A stretch of DNA of 64,000 nt from Mediterraneibacter gnavus ATCC 29149 (GCF_008121495.1 NZ_CP043051.1:682001-746000), one strand, 5' to 3'; shown: positions 1 through 8,835, counted from the stretch's first letter. Made by a program: numbers and translations. The notes: a model not told the origin generated them from the sequence alone.

Positions 1-795
1 TCCGTATACACCTGCTCCATATGCCTGCTTGTACATATAGTTCAGGAAAACTTCTGTCTTTCCGTTCGGGCCTCCGTCTGTCATGATCTGAACAAACAGG
101 AAACTTAAGTTGATCGTACTGATGATATAGAATGTCAATGTAGTACGGATATTGCTCCAGATCAACGGCAAAGTCACCTGGAAGAAAATCTGAATCTCTG
201 TTGCTCCATCCAGTGATGCGGCTTCATAGAGATCTTCCGGAATTGCTGCCATACTGGACATATACATGACCATATAATATCCGATTGCCTGCCATACCAG
301 TGCAAAGATCACAGAATAAATAACAATACTCGGATCTCCCATCCACTGATGCTTTAATCCACTCAGATGAATCGCATCCAAAAATGTATTGAGCAGTCCT
401 GTACTCGGATTGTAGATTGCACCGAAAATACCTGCAATAACAACAATACTCAAAATGTTTGGTATGTAGAAAATAATTCTGAAGAAATTCTTGCCTCTAA
501 AGTTCCCCCTTGAAAGTAACGCCGCAAATAAAACTGCAAGAACGATCGTACAGATCATTACCATCACAATAATAAGAATCGAGTTCTGCATCGCTTCCAG
601 AAAGTTCTTATCATCCATCAGTTTTACAAAGTTGCTGAATCCCACAAAACTCTTCTTATTTGTAATTCCACCCATGCGGTACAAGGACATACGGAAGACA
701 TTGATCGTCGGAATAAATATAAAGATCGTTGCCAGAATTACAGCAGGCGCCAGACAAATGAATATAAATCTTCTCTGCGCTTTCTCCCTGTTCAT
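1..795 (-). CDS. Sugar ABC transporter permease, MalF/UgpA type (partial, 3' end missing)
   Basis: Inner-membrane permease of a carbohydrate ABC importer. It would form the translocation channel with a second permease that should lie beyond the left edge. About 265 residues are visible; the C-terminus is cut off. The start ATG at 793-795 follows an AGGAGGAAA-type site. The first residues are basic, followed by a hydrophobic helix (ICLAPAVILATIFIF) and several more helices. The conserved EAA loop that contacts the ATPase is visible as EAASLDGATEIQIFFQVTLP, roughly residues 195-215. The binding-protein gene lies 83 bases upstream with a terminator hairpin between, the usual way such operons make more binding protein than permease. 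The substrate cannot be told from this sequence. Confidence 0.93.
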   Translation of the reverse strand, partial: MNREKAQRRFIFICLAPAVILATIFIFIPTINVFRMSLYRMGGITNKKSFVGFSNFVKLMDDKNFLEAMQNSILIIVMVMICTIVLAVLFAALLSRGNFRGKNFFRIIFYIPNILSIVVIAGIFGAIYNPSTGLLNTFLDAIHLSGLKHQWMGDPSIVIYSVIFALVWQAIGYYMVMYMSSMAAIPEDLYEAASLDGATEIQIFFQVTLPLIWSNIRTTLTFYIISTINLSFLFVQIMTDGGPNGKTEVFLNYMYKQAYGAGVYG

Positions 796-821
796 AGATT
801 TCCTCCTCCATACTGCTGTCT

Positions 822-855
822 TTTAAAAACGGTGAGTTATCATAACTCACCGTTT
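822..855 (-). terminator. Intergenic stem-loop after the solute-binding protein gene
   Basis: Two 14-base arms (827-840 and 842-855) form a perfect inverted repeat around one base, followed on the minus strand by five T. It sits between the binding-protein gene and its permease, so it probably ends most transcripts or protects their 3' ends, giving excess binding protein. Function inferred from structure and position. Confidence 0.8.
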
Positions 856-878
856 CATGTCAGCCGAATATCACTCTC

Positions 879-2276
879 TTATTTCTCTAATGCGTCTGCG
901 CATTTTTCCCAAGTCTCTACTAACTGTTTCTGCCATTCATCAACTGTCATATCGCCTGTGTTGATAGACTCGACCGGTCCGTAAACAGCTTTTGCCATAT
1001 CCAGTCCTTCGATCGGAGCTGTTGTTGCCCATTTACCTGTAACAGCTACAACGTCATCTGCTGTTGCTGCTGCATAACAGTCTTTTGTAACACCGTCTGG
1101 AAGCTTGTCTGCTGCTCCTTTTACAGGAACTACTACTGGTGTATCAGATTCTTTTCCGGACTCTTTGTCTGTTGTCTTGTTGTTCAGACAGATATCAACT
1201 ACTTCGTCAGAATACATGAATTTCACAAATTCTTTTGCAAGATCCATGTTCGGTGCATCAGCAGGTACCCACATCTGCTCTGTAAATGTGTATACAGACT
1301 GTGATTCATCTTCGCTCCATTTCGGAACACCCATCATACCCCATTCGTAATCTGCCGGAGTAGAAGCTGCCATCTCACCGATTACCCAGTTTCCGTTTGG
1401 CATAAATAATGCTTTTCCATCGATTACGTTCTGCTGATTGATCTTGAATCCACCGTCAGCGTTTGCATTGGAAACTGTATCTTCCTGTGTATAGTCTTTT
1501 CCTACAAGTTTTGCAACTGTATCAAGAACTTTCTTTCCTTCATCAGATGTCCATGTATTTGCATCATATTTTAATGCATCATTGTAGAAATCAAGTCCGC
1601 CTGCCTGTGCGAGCATTGCATAGATTGTAGCATCAAAGTATCCTGTTGTAGGGAATGTAAAGAGTGCATGTCCGTCTTTCTTAGCCTGCTCGCCAAGTGC
1701 GAAGAACTCATCCCATGTTGTCGGGATCTCGTACTGTTTTCCTTCACCTACCAATGTCGCATTGTACCAGAATCCTGTCGGTGTGTAGAAAATCGGTGCC
1801 AGATAGATCTTTCCGTCTCCGTATGGCTGTGCATCTGTACCATCCAGGATACCATCCAGCATCTTGTCTTTCAGTTCGTCATCGAATACATCAGAGATAT
1901 CCGCAATCGCTTCTTCCTTCAGCATTGTCTCTGTGAATCCACTTGGCTGTCCCAGGTTGTAATATACAACGTCCGGTACATCTCCATTCTGAATTGCTTT
2001 TGTCAGGTCTTTGTCCAGTTCAGGAGACATCTCAAGTTCTACTTTTACTCCATCATGAGACTCTTCAAATGCTTTCGCGATATCTTCCCAGATCTGAGTT
2101 CCGTTACCACCTTCGAACGCAGCAACTTTCAGGACTGTCTCTTCTGAGCCTTTGTCAGCATCTTTTCCTGAATCCTTGCCTGAATCATCACCTGATCCGC
2201 ATCCGGCCAGCATAGAAGTTGCCATGGCGGAAACAAGTGCGAGTGCCATCAGTTTTCTAACCACTTTCTTTTTCAT
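879..2276 (-). CDS. Extracellular sugar-binding lipoprotein of an ABC importer
   Basis: Solute-binding protein of family 1 (MalE/UgpB-like), 465 residues. It captures an oligosaccharide or sugar outside the membrane and hands it to the permeases. The N-terminus is a lipoprotein signal: three lysines, a hydrophobic stretch and the lipobox LAGC with the lipidated cysteine at residue 26. A Gly/Ser/Asp/Lys-rich linker follows, then a domain starting LKVAAFEGGNGTQIWEDIAKAFEE, typical of the family. ATG start with GGGAGG 9 bases upstream. The gene heads the visible part of the operon and is followed by a stem-loop and the permease gene. About 286 AT-rich bases upstream separate it from an ABC exporter fragment and should hold its promoter; I did not find a convincing -35/-10 pair there. 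Confidence 0.94.
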   Translation of the reverse strand: MKKKVVRKLMALALVSAMATSMLAGCGSGDDSGKDSGKDADKGSEETVLKVAAFEGGNGTQIWEDIAKAFEESHDGVKVELEMSPELDKDLTKAIQNGDVPDVVYYNLGQPSGFTETMLKEEAIADISDVFDDELKDKMLDGILDGTDAQPYGDGKIYLAPIFYTPTGFWYNATLVGEGKQYEIPTTWDEFFALGEQAKKDGHALFTFPTTGYFDATIYAMLAQAGGLDFYNDALKYDANTWTSDEGKKVLDTVAKLVGKDYTQEDTVSNANADGGFKINQQNVIDGKALFMPNGNWVIGEMAASTPADYEWGMMGVPKWSEDESQSVYTFTEQMWVPADAPNMDLAKEFVKFMYSDEVVDICLNNKTTDKESGKESDTPVVVPVKGAADKLPDGVTKDCYAAATADDVVAVTGKWATTAPIEGLDMAKAVYGPVESINTGDMTVDEWQKQLVETWEKCADALEK

Positions 2277-2562
2277 CTTATATCCTCCCTGTCGATTTGA
2301 TAACTTTATGATAGCTCATTTGCCTATATTTTTCTATTCGGAAGTTGGCTTGGATTTTATAATTATTGCTATTTCACCTTAGTTTTTTTAATAAAAACTT
2401 TTTTCTTTGTAAATCAAGTCATTTTAATAAGTATAACTTTATATTTTTTATCACTTTTACACAATTTATTTTTCTTTTTTCGACAATCAAATCATGGAAA
2501 CCTGTTTATTTTAGACAAATTCCGACATTATACGGATTTGCGGATATTTTGTTTCTTATTCT
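2277..2562. other. AT-rich intergenic region upstream of the sugar-binding protein
   Basis: No gene seen. It holds the ribosome binding site of the binding-protein gene and presumably its promoter. It also lies exactly where the ATPase domain of the truncated exporter should be, but I find no recognisable ATPase remnant in any frame. Confidence 0.5.
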
Positions 2563-3546
2563 TCACTTCCGGTCAACAGACGGATGGGTTCTTTTTTTAG
2601 GTTTTGCCAATAATTTCTCCACTTTTTCCACATTTGGTCCGGCTGATTTCACAGAAAGAAACGCCTGTACTGCATTCTGCACCGGATTGTTGATACTGGA
2701 AAGTAAGTATAAAATACTCAGCATTGCATTTGCAGATACTTTTCCTTTTGCAGCCGTCCAGGCACAGAATAAAATCTGAAAAAACAACGTCCCATATGTC
2801 AATGAGAGAGCAAACACTTCACCGCTGCTTTCACAGAATCGAGAGTGATAACGAGACTCTTCCACATCCTTTACACAACTTCCAAACAACTCTTCCGTTT
2901 CTTTTCCAATTTGAAAACATTGAATCACTTCAAATCCTCCAAAGAAATCTTTCAGTTTCCCTGTATACTGTTCTAAGTTCCGGTAAAACATTCCCTCAGC
3001 TTCGGAAATCACATTTCCAAATAAAAACGGTACTGCAACCGGTATCCACACTGTCAGCAGAACCATACCTGCCACCCGGCCATCGTAAGAGCAAAGTACT
3101 GCCAGACAGCCAAGAAAAACAAAGCTCCGCTGAATAATCTCCGGAATCTTCGCAAAATAGTTATTCTCCAAATTTGTTACATCATTATTCAGTATTGAGA
3201 GATACATCCCACTGTTGTTGCTTGTAAACTGGATCATATCCTGATCCAGCACTGCATCGAACACATCCCTCTTCAGCTGTATATTGATCCGCTTCAGAAA
3301 TGTCCTCCGAAAGTAAGCGCAGGCATTCTGACTGACTGCATAATAAAAAACAGTAAACAAAAGAATCCCTGCCAGTCTCAAAATCGCTGCCTTTGTCATA
3401 TCTCCCGGCAATTCTCCAATTTTCTGAAACACAAATGCCCACATCGTTTCCCCCATTCCCGCCAGAATGGAACATAAGATCACACCTGCCAGATGCCCCT
3501 TATTTCTTTGAAAATAAACATGAATCGAACCTGTTTTCTGTATCAT
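2563..3546 (-). CDS. ABC exporter membrane domain lacking its ATPase domain (truncated paralogue)
   Basis: Membrane half of a type-I ABC exporter, 327 residues. It is clearly paralogous to the upstream gene: both carry LNNDVTNLENNYFAKIPEI followed by a similar hydrophobic segment, and the similarity continues to the ANARKVETL/PNVEKVEKLL region just before the ATPase domain begins. Here the protein stops about 13 residues later, with no Walker A, signature or Walker B motif. The ATG at 3544-3546 lies 15 bases after the stop of the intact paralogue, so the two are co-transcribed. Either it is a decaying duplicate, or it pairs as a half with the neighbour and borrows its ATPase. The clean 3' loss favours a deletion. 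Confidence 0.8.
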   Translation of the reverse strand: MIQKTGSIHVYFQRNKGHLAGVILCSILAGMGETMWAFVFQKIGELPGDMTKAAILRLAGILLFTVFYYAVSQNACAYFRRTFLKRINIQLKRDVFDAVLDQDMIQFTSNNSGMYLSILNNDVTNLENNYFAKIPEIIQRSFVFLGCLAVLCSYDGRVAGMVLLTVWIPVAVPFLFGNVISEAEGMFYRNLEQYTGKLKDFFGGFEVIQCFQIGKETEELFGSCVKDVEESRYHSRFCESSGEVFALSLTYGTLFFQILFCAWTAAKGKVSANAMLSILYLLSSINNPVQNAVQAFLSVKSAGPNVEKVEKLLAKPKKRTHPSVDRK

Positions 3547-3560
3547 AATGTCCTCCCCTG

Positions 3561-5267
3561 CTAATGATTCACGGTATAGAGGCTATAGAAAAATTGCTTT
3601 TTCTTCATCAACTCTTCAAATGTCCCCATCTCCACAATCTTTCCCTGATGCATGGTCAAAATGCAGTCATACTGTCTCAAAATCGACTCATGAAATCGAT
3701 GTGTTACATTCAATATGGTGGTCTCTTTTTGACTTAAGATCAACTGCTCGATCTGCATGGAAAGTTCTGCATCCAGACTGGACGTTGCCTCATCCAGCAA
3801 TAACACTTCTGCCCTGGTTAAAATTGCCCTTGCAATCGCGATCCGCTGTTTTTCCCCACCGGAAAAATTATTGCCATTTTCGCAAACCATCTGCTCTGTC
3901 CCCAATGGATTGTCTTCTACGATTTTCTCAAGTCCTGCCTTTTTTACTGCAGCTTTGATTTCTTCATCCGGATATTCCTGAAACATCGTAATGTTTGCCC
4001 GCAATGTATCTTCAAACAAAAACACATTCTGATGGATCATGGCTATTTTCCGACTTAGACTTTTTCTTTCTATCATCCGAAGTTCCTGTTCTCCTATGAG
4101 AATTTCTCCCTCGTAGTCTTTATAATAGTTCGCCAGCAGCTTCAACAACGTTGATTTTCCGCATCCGCTGCTTCCCACAATGGCATACTTTTTCCCTTTC
4201 TCAAAGCACATATTCACCCCATGTAAGACCTCTTTTGCTTTCGTGTAGCCAAATCGTACCTCTTTCAACTCCAACGGCATGACTGATTTTACCGATTCCC
4301 CTGTTTTCTTCGATTCTTCCGGTCTTTCCTTGAAAAGCGTCTCCACCTTTCTTGCATTTGGAATTGCTGCCTTGACATCCAAAAGCAGATATGCAATCTC
4401 CCGGATGGGATTGTTGACACTGGAGATCAAATAAAAAATACTCAGCAGCATCCGCTCTGAAATACTTCCGATAAATACCAGATACGCTGAGACAACTAGC
4501 TGTATACTCAAGATCAGATACGTCAGCAATAACGTCAATATTCCGTATGGATTCTGATATCGTCTTCCCTCATAACGCCGTTTCTCCACATCTTCCACAC
4601 TTTTCGCAAACCGTTTTTTCACTTCGTCCTCAACCTGAAAACTATGAATCACTTCAAAACCACCCATCCAGTCTTTCAGCTTCCGATTGTAATTCTCAAG
4701 TTCTTCATATAATGCTTTGGTCTTCTGTGACAATTTCTCTCCGATTAAAAATGGAACCGCCACCGGGAGTAATGCCGTCAAAATCACCAGACACACGATC
4801 CTGACGTCATAATAGCAGAGTACACCCGCACAAGTCAGAAATACAAATCCATTTTGTAAAATCTCCGGAATCTTCGCAAAATAGTTGTTCTCCAGATTTG
4901 TTACGTCATTGTTTAACACAGACAGATATACCGCGCTGTTTTTCTCCGTAAACTTTGCCACACCTTTTTTCATCAGCGCATGAAATACATCCTGTTTCAA
5001 TTGTGTATTGATCTGTTTTAACAACCTTCTCTGAAAATAAAACATCAGCTGTTGACTGACCACAAAATACAGCAGACACAATCCTGCAGACAGACATAAT
5101 TGCTGGATGGAGGTGTCTGCCGTTCCTCCTGCAAATCCACTGGCCTGTTCAAATAAAAATGACCAGAGCATGTAAGAGGTTCCACTCATGATTGAAAAAA
5201 TAACAAATCCTGTAAGGATCCCCTTATTTCTTCCGAAGTAGCCGTGTACGAAAATCTGTTCTTGCAT
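3561..5267 (-). CDS. ABC exporter, fused membrane and ATPase domains
   Basis: ABC-type exporter half-transporter, 568 residues, expected to act as a dimer in the cytoplasmic membrane. Residues 1-310 are the six-helix membrane domain. The ATPase follows, with Walker A GSSGCGKST (about 364-372), the signature FSGGEKQRIAIARA (about 469) and Walker B VLLLDEATSSLD (about 485). The D-loop and a switch histidine (NVTHR) are present. Start ATG at 5265-5267. It lies downstream of an HTH/TPR-type regulator, which may control it, and upstream of a truncated paralogue. Substrate unknown; a peptide, lipid or drug is possible for this class. Confidence 0.93.
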   Translation of the reverse strand: MQEQIFVHGYFGRNKGILTGFVIFSIMSGTSYMLWSFLFEQASGFAGGTADTSIQQLCLSAGLCLLYFVVSQQLMFYFQRRLLKQINTQLKQDVFHALMKKGVAKFTEKNSAVYLSVLNNDVTNLENNYFAKIPEILQNGFVFLTCAGVLCYYDVRIVCLVILTALLPVAVPFLIGEKLSQKTKALYEELENYNRKLKDWMGGFEVIHSFQVEDEVKKRFAKSVEDVEKRRYEGRRYQNPYGILTLLLTYLILSIQLVVSAYLVFIGSISERMLLSIFYLISSVNNPIREIAYLLLDVKAAIPNARKVETLFKERPEESKKTGESVKSVMPLELKEVRFGYTKAKEVLHGVNMCFEKGKKYAIVGSSGCGKSTLLKLLANYYKDYEGEILIGEQELRMIERKSLSRKIAMIHQNVFLFEDTLRANITMFQEYPDEEIKAAVKKAGLEKIVEDNPLGTEQMVCENGNNFSGGEKQRIAIARAILTRAEVLLLDEATSSLDAELSMQIEQLILSQKETTILNVTHRFHESILRQYDCILTMHQGKIVEMGTFEELMKKKQFFYSLYTVNH

Positions 5268-5308
5268 ATCACATTTCCCCTTTCACAGTTCTCATTATCA
5301 AAGAAAAC

Positions 5309-5361
5309 GCAAAAAAATCCCATGACGTAATCGAAAAACATCTTTCCCGATTTCGTCATGG
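5309..5361 (-). terminator. Terminator after the HTH/TPR regulator gene
   Basis: Eight-base arms (5320-5327 and 5354-5361) with a further internal TCG/CGA pairing, followed on the minus strand by a run of seven T. It separates the regulator from the exporter operon. Confidence 0.75.
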
Positions 5362-5380
5362 AATTCTTTCTTATTGTATG

Positions 5381-6895
5381 TTAATGTATCTTTTCCTTCG
5401 ATGGCCAGTTTTTCTGTATATAATATTTCAAAGAATTTTGCAATTCCAGATCACCGAACATTTCACTCAAAGCATATGCCTGTTCAAATTGCTCTTTTCT
5501 CACATCCTGCCCGGCCTCTTTCATGGCATAGATCCGGTTTGCAAACAGCATATTCAACGGTCCCTGTCCTTTTTCCAAAACCATTCGGATTCCCTGATCT
5601 GCCAGTGCAATTCCTTCTTTGGTTTTTCCAACATCAGGAAGTGTGTTTGCCAGATTGCTCCAGATCAGCATCACTTCTTTGAAATGATTTTCCATCCTGA
5701 TCCTACTTCTTCCATAATCCTTCAAAAGCAGCTCCCAGATTTCTACTGCTTTCTCTTTTTCACCACGGATCTTTTCTGCAAGAGCAATCTGCTGCAAAAG
5801 TATTGTCTCTGTATTTGTAAATACATGTGCACGCTCTTCACAAAACATCCGTTGTTCCATCGGTTCTTTCCGTGTGTAAGACAATGTTTTTCTATGCCGT
5901 CTGATCCATTCATCTTCTAAAAACTTTCCCTTTTGGTACTCCAGACAGGTTCTGTATCCTTCCGTATACTGTCTGTTAATCTTTTTACTCAAATCCAGTT
6001 TTTCTTCCAGCCTTTGCTGGCACATCTCCCAGGCTTTCAGATTGGAAGCCGACACCGCTGCTCTTAGTTCTTGCACCAACTCCAGCACCGCAAAATCCTC
6101 AGTCCACACCTCTCCCATATAGTACCCCGACCGTATTTTCAACCTGGACTTCAATGCTTCCAGATTTTTCAGACTCGGACTTCGCTTTCCTGTTTCGATT
6201 CTGGAATACGTCTCCGGCGTACAGATTCCTTCGCTGATTTCTTCCTGAGACGCTCCTTGCTCCACTCTGGCTGAAAGCAAAATTTCAGGTATTAAAAAAA
6301 GATTCTGTGGGATCTCAATTCCCCATTCTGCCTGCGGAATTTCCACGCCATATTCCTGATACATCGCTTCCAAAATCTTTTTCCAAACTTGATAAGAAAC
6401 AGCCTCGAACTCTTTTCCCAGACAGATTGCATCCTTCCTCATATACCCAAGCAATTCCACCGTATACTCAAACCTCTGATCTTTTCTGCTGTTTTCAAAT
6501 GCTTCTCTGCACAACAAATACCGTTTCTGTGCATTTGCCTCTCCAGTCACATACCGACAATATAGACACACCGCTCGCGGAAAAATCTGATTTTTTGCCT
6601 GAATATCCGTCATATGTTCCTGAATATAACTTAGAACATCTTCCAGCAATTTGGCACCCTGTCCTGCCCGCGTTTCCATCTGACGCTGTGCATATAAAAG
6701 CAGAAGTTCTAATTCTTGTATACTAAACAATCCCTCAGCAGCAATCCTTCCTGTAAAATCTGGATTTGTCAACCGGATCGCCTCCTCCAGAGAAGAAATC
6801 TCCCCCTCTTTCCCATTGACGATTTCCTGTATATACTGATAAAACTGCTCCTGCAAAACCAGGTTGACACTTGCGTCCCGTGCTTCTTTTCTCAA
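5381..6895 (-). CDS. HTH/TPR-type transcriptional regulator, N-terminally damaged
   Basis: Large cytoplasmic regulator of a family with HTH plus helical TPR-like repeats. From the TTG at 6893-6895 it reads 504 residues. An XRE-type HTH lies unusually far inside, about residues 203-255 (GASQEEISEGICTPETYSRIETGKRSPS). The rest is helical and repeat-like. The true start is doubtful: the same frame stays open upstream to about 7030 and encodes family-like sequence (EEYAYFEWKSKVKETLRKKN), yet holds no ATG, GTG or TTG. The missing start is explained by a frameshifting deletion inside an N-terminal HTH (see 6960-7052). The protein may be made from the internal TTG or the gene may be dead. The ABC exporters downstream are plausible targets. 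Confidence 0.65.
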   Translation of the reverse strand: MRKEARDASVNLVLQEQFYQYIQEIVNGKEGEISSLEEAIRLTNPDFTGRIAAEGLFSIQELELLLLYAQRQMETRAGQGAKLLEDVLSYIQEHMTDIQAKNQIFPRAVCLYCRYVTGEANAQKRYLLCREAFENSRKDQRFEYTVELLGYMRKDAICLGKEFEAVSYQVWKKILEAMYQEYGVEIPQAEWGIEIPQNLFLIPEILLSARVEQGASQEEISEGICTPETYSRIETGKRSPSLKNLEALKSRLKIRSGYYMGEVWTEDFAVLELVQELRAAVSASNLKAWEMCQQRLEEKLDLSKKINRQYTEGYRTCLEYQKGKFLEDEWIRRHRKTLSYTRKEPMEQRMFCEERAHVFTNTETILLQQIALAEKIRGEKEKAVEIWELLLKDYGRSRIRMENHFKEVMLIWSNLANTLPDVGKTKEGIALADQGIRMVLEKGQGPLNMLFANRIYAMKEAGQDVRKEQFEQAYALSEMFGDLELQNSLKYYIQKNWPSKEKIH

Positions 6896-6959
6896 AATGA
6901 GTTCCTGTACCAGAGCAATATTTTTCTTTCTTAAAGTCTCTTTTACCTTGCTTTTCCAC

Positions 6960-7052
6960 TCAAAATACGCATACTCCTCTGCATAACCGCTCTTGACTGA
7001 TCCCCCGCTTTTCCCGCTCTTTTCTCAGAAATCCTGAAAACATATTTTCCAT
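6960..7052 (-). pseudogene. Remnant of the N-terminal HTH of the downstream regulator
   Basis: From ATG 7050-7052 a 30-residue reading frame gives MENMFSGFLRKEREKRGISQ followed by ERLCRGVC, a typical first half of an XRE-type HTH. It then stops at 6960-6962. The other frame of the same stretch continues as the conserved EYAYFEW segment of the regulator family. So the second half of the HTH and its linker (probably 50-60 codons, judged from the usual family layout) seem to be deleted with a change of frame near 6975-7000. The ATG lies 5 bases after the ogt stop codon. Confidence 0.6.
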
Positions 7053-7056
7053 TTCC

Positions 7057-7527
7057 CTAAATTCTCATCCCTTTTTCTAATTCCAACAGATATCGCTTTA
7101 CCTCTACTCCACAAGCAAATCCTGAAATATCTCCGCTCTTATGAATTACTCTGTGACATGGGATAATCAGCAAAATCGGATTCTTATTATTGGCCTGCCC
7201 TACAGCACGTACTGCCTTCTCATTTCCGATTACAGCCGCAATCTCCTGATAGCTTCTCGTCTCTCCATATGGTATCTTCTGCAGCTCCTGCCAGACACTC
7301 TGTTGGAATTGCGTTCCCTGATATTTCAACGGCACATCGAATTGCTTCCTTCTACCCGTCAAATATTCATTCACCTGCGTATAGACCTCATACAGAAAAT
7401 CAGAATGCAATTCATTCTTCATGGTTTGCACAGAATTTGCTTCCCAAAAGAGCTTTGTCAGCTTCTTTTCTTCTTCCCGTATGGTAAGAAAACCAATCGG
7501 GGTGTTGAATGTATATGAATCCGTCAT
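7057..7527 (-). CDS. ogt: Methylated-DNA--protein-cysteine S-methyltransferase
   Basis: Suicidal DNA repair enzyme that moves the methyl group of O6-methylguanine to its own cysteine, 156 residues (short Ogt type). The active-site motif IPCHRVI is at about residues 121-127, preceded by the family's AVRAVGQANNKNPILLI segment and by the DNA-binding helix IPYGETRSYQEIA. ATG start with AGGAGGAACAGG upstream. It lies 23 bases downstream of a GNAT gene and just before the damaged regulator; all read on the minus strand. The function is well supported; no regulation is visible. Confidence 0.95.
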   Translation of the reverse strand: MTDSYTFNTPIGFLTIREEEKKLTKLFWEANSVQTMKNELHSDFLYEVYTQVNEYLTGRRKQFDVPLKYQGTQFQQSVWQELQKIPYGETRSYQEIAAVIGNEKAVRAVGQANNKNPILLIIPCHRVIHKSGDISGFACGVEVKRYLLELEKGMRI

Positions 7528-7549
7528 ATCCTGTTCCTCCTACTGCTCA

Positions 7550-7951
7550 TCACATTTTCAAAAAAGCACAACAACCGATTTCATCTACCTTTTTCAGTCC
7601 CAACGACTGATAAAATAAAATCGTCTTTTCTGTATTGTCTGTCATCAGTTCAATCTGATACACATCCTCACATCGCTCTAAAACCGCACGCATTAGTTGA
7701 CTCCCGATGCCCTTTCGTTGATATTCCGGACGCACCAGTAAATCCTGAATTAAAATGACCGATGCACCATCCCCAACAACTCTGACCATGCCGATCAATT
7801 GCTTTCCTTCAAAAGCAGCAATCTTTAAAAATGAATTCTCATATGCACGCTCCAGCATTTGAGGATTCCTTGTATAATTTTCCCAGCCAACACTGGTGTA
7901 AAGTGATAAAATTTCTTCCTGATTGAAATCTGTGTATTCCCGTAGTTCCAT
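7550..7951 (-). CDS. GNAT-family N-acetyltransferase
   Basis: Small acetyl-CoA-dependent acetyltransferase, 133 residues. The start was set at ATG 7949-7951 because an AGGAGGAA site lies just upstream; the longer frame to 8086 overlaps the toxin gene and has no family-like sequence. The acetyl-CoA loop is visible as VRPEYQRKGIGSQLM (about residues 70-84). The second signature follows as ELMTDNTEKTILFYQSLGLKKV. The substrate cannot be inferred. It lies 131 bases downstream of the toxin gene and upstream of ogt on the same strand. Confidence 0.88.
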   Translation of the reverse strand: MELREYTDFNQEEILSLYTSVGWENYTRNPQMLERAYENSFLKIAAFEGKQLIGMVRVVGDGASVILIQDLLVRPEYQRKGIGSQLMRAVLERCEDVYQIELMTDNTEKTILFYQSLGLKKVDEIGCCAFLKM

Positions 7952-8082
7952 GCAAATTCCTCCTGTTGGTATCCATTTTATAATCAATTCAGCTTTGCTC
8001 AAAGAACAGCTTTTACGGTATGATTTTTGGGGTAAAATCCGGATTTTCCACTGTGTCCATGTGGTTTTTAGGAATTTTGTTA

Positions 8083-8382
8083 TCAATCAAAAAGTCTTGT
8101 GATATCCTGATATCGGTTGATTATACGATAAATCTCTACGTACTCGTTACCAATCTTGTAGAGAATCACATATTCTTCCCATATCGCATATTTATAGTCT
8201 GTCCGAAAGCTGACTCGTTTGGAGAGATTCGATCCCATTTTCGGAAACATCTGAAGATTCTCAAATTTACCATAAAGCTCTTTTATAGTCTTCGTAGCAT
8301 ATTCTTCGTTATCTTCGGCAATATAATCCCTGATATTCTTCAGATCTCTTACAACAATCGGATTAATCCGCAGTTTTAACAT
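8083..8382 (-). CDS. RelE/ParE-family toxin
   Basis: Toxin of a type II toxin-antitoxin pair, 99 residues. It begins MLKLRINPIVVRDLKNIRDYI and ends in the basic/aromatic pattern of the RelE/ParE fold (FRTDYKYAIWEEYVILYKIG, then VEIYRIINRYQDITRLF). Family members either cleave mRNA on the ribosome or poison gyrase; the sequence does not decide which. Its ATG sits 1 base after the antitoxin stop codon, so the two are translated together. The conserved partner gene and spacing make the call firm, though toxicity is inferred. Confidence 0.9.
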   Translation of the reverse strand: MLKLRINPIVVRDLKNIRDYIAEDNEEYATKTIKELYGKFENLQMFPKMGSNLSKRVSFRTDYKYAIWEEYVILYKIGNEYVEIYRIINRYQDITRLFD

Positions 8383-8383
8383 T

Positions 8384-8632
8384 TTATTCCCCCATCAGTG
8401 CCTTCAATTCATCTAGATTCAACCAACCATCTCCATCTTTCACTGCTTCTTCAGCTTCCTGTAACTTCATCAGAAGCTTTTTCTCTGCTCGATCACGTTC
8501 ATAATCTTCAATATCCATGACTACAAAACGTCCTCTGCCATTCTTAGTCAAATATACCGGCTCTCCTTTATGACAGTTTTTCAGGACTTCATTATAATTT
8601 CTCAAATCAGATACTGGTAAAATATTTGCCAT
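8384..8632 (-). CDS. Phd/YefM-family antitoxin
   Basis: Antitoxin partner of the downstream RelE/ParE-type toxin, 82 residues. The N-terminus has the Phd/YefM pattern (ILPVSDLRNYNEVLK, then GEPVYLTKNGRGRFVVMDIEDYE), which forms the DNA-binding dimer. The acidic, Leu-rich C-terminus should wrap the toxin. ATG start with a GGAAGGGG site. Immediately upstream lies a good promoter whose -35 region is covered by an 11-base inverted repeat, consistent with the autoregulation usual for this family. Confidence 0.9.
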   Translation of the reverse strand: MANILPVSDLRNYNEVLKNCHKGEPVYLTKNGRGRFVVMDIEDYERDRAEKKLLMKLQEAEEAVKDGDGWLNLDELKALMGE

Positions 8633-8679
8633 ATTCTTTCAACCCCTTCCTTTGATTTTAAATTGTTTCTGATACTTCT

Positions 8680-8725
8680 ATTATACACAATAAGCTGTAA
8701 AATTCAACGTAGATTTTTACAGCTT
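8680..8725 (-). promoter_or_regulatory. Toxin-antitoxin promoter with candidate operator
   Basis: On the minus strand, -35 TTGAAT (8702-8707) and -10 TATAAT (8680-8685) are 16 bases apart. A perfect 11-base inverted repeat (AAGCTGTAAAA at 8692-8702 and TTTTACAGCTT at 8715-8725) brackets the -35 element. It is a likely binding site for the antitoxin or toxin-antitoxin complex. Confidence 0.75.
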
Positions 8726-8835
8726 TTGTCTCATGGTTGATAGGGCTTTCTTTTTCAATTGAATAAATCCAGAAACTTTCCCCCTGGTTTTATCATGGTC
8801 TTACACACTTTCCTGCCATTGATTTCATCAAAAAC

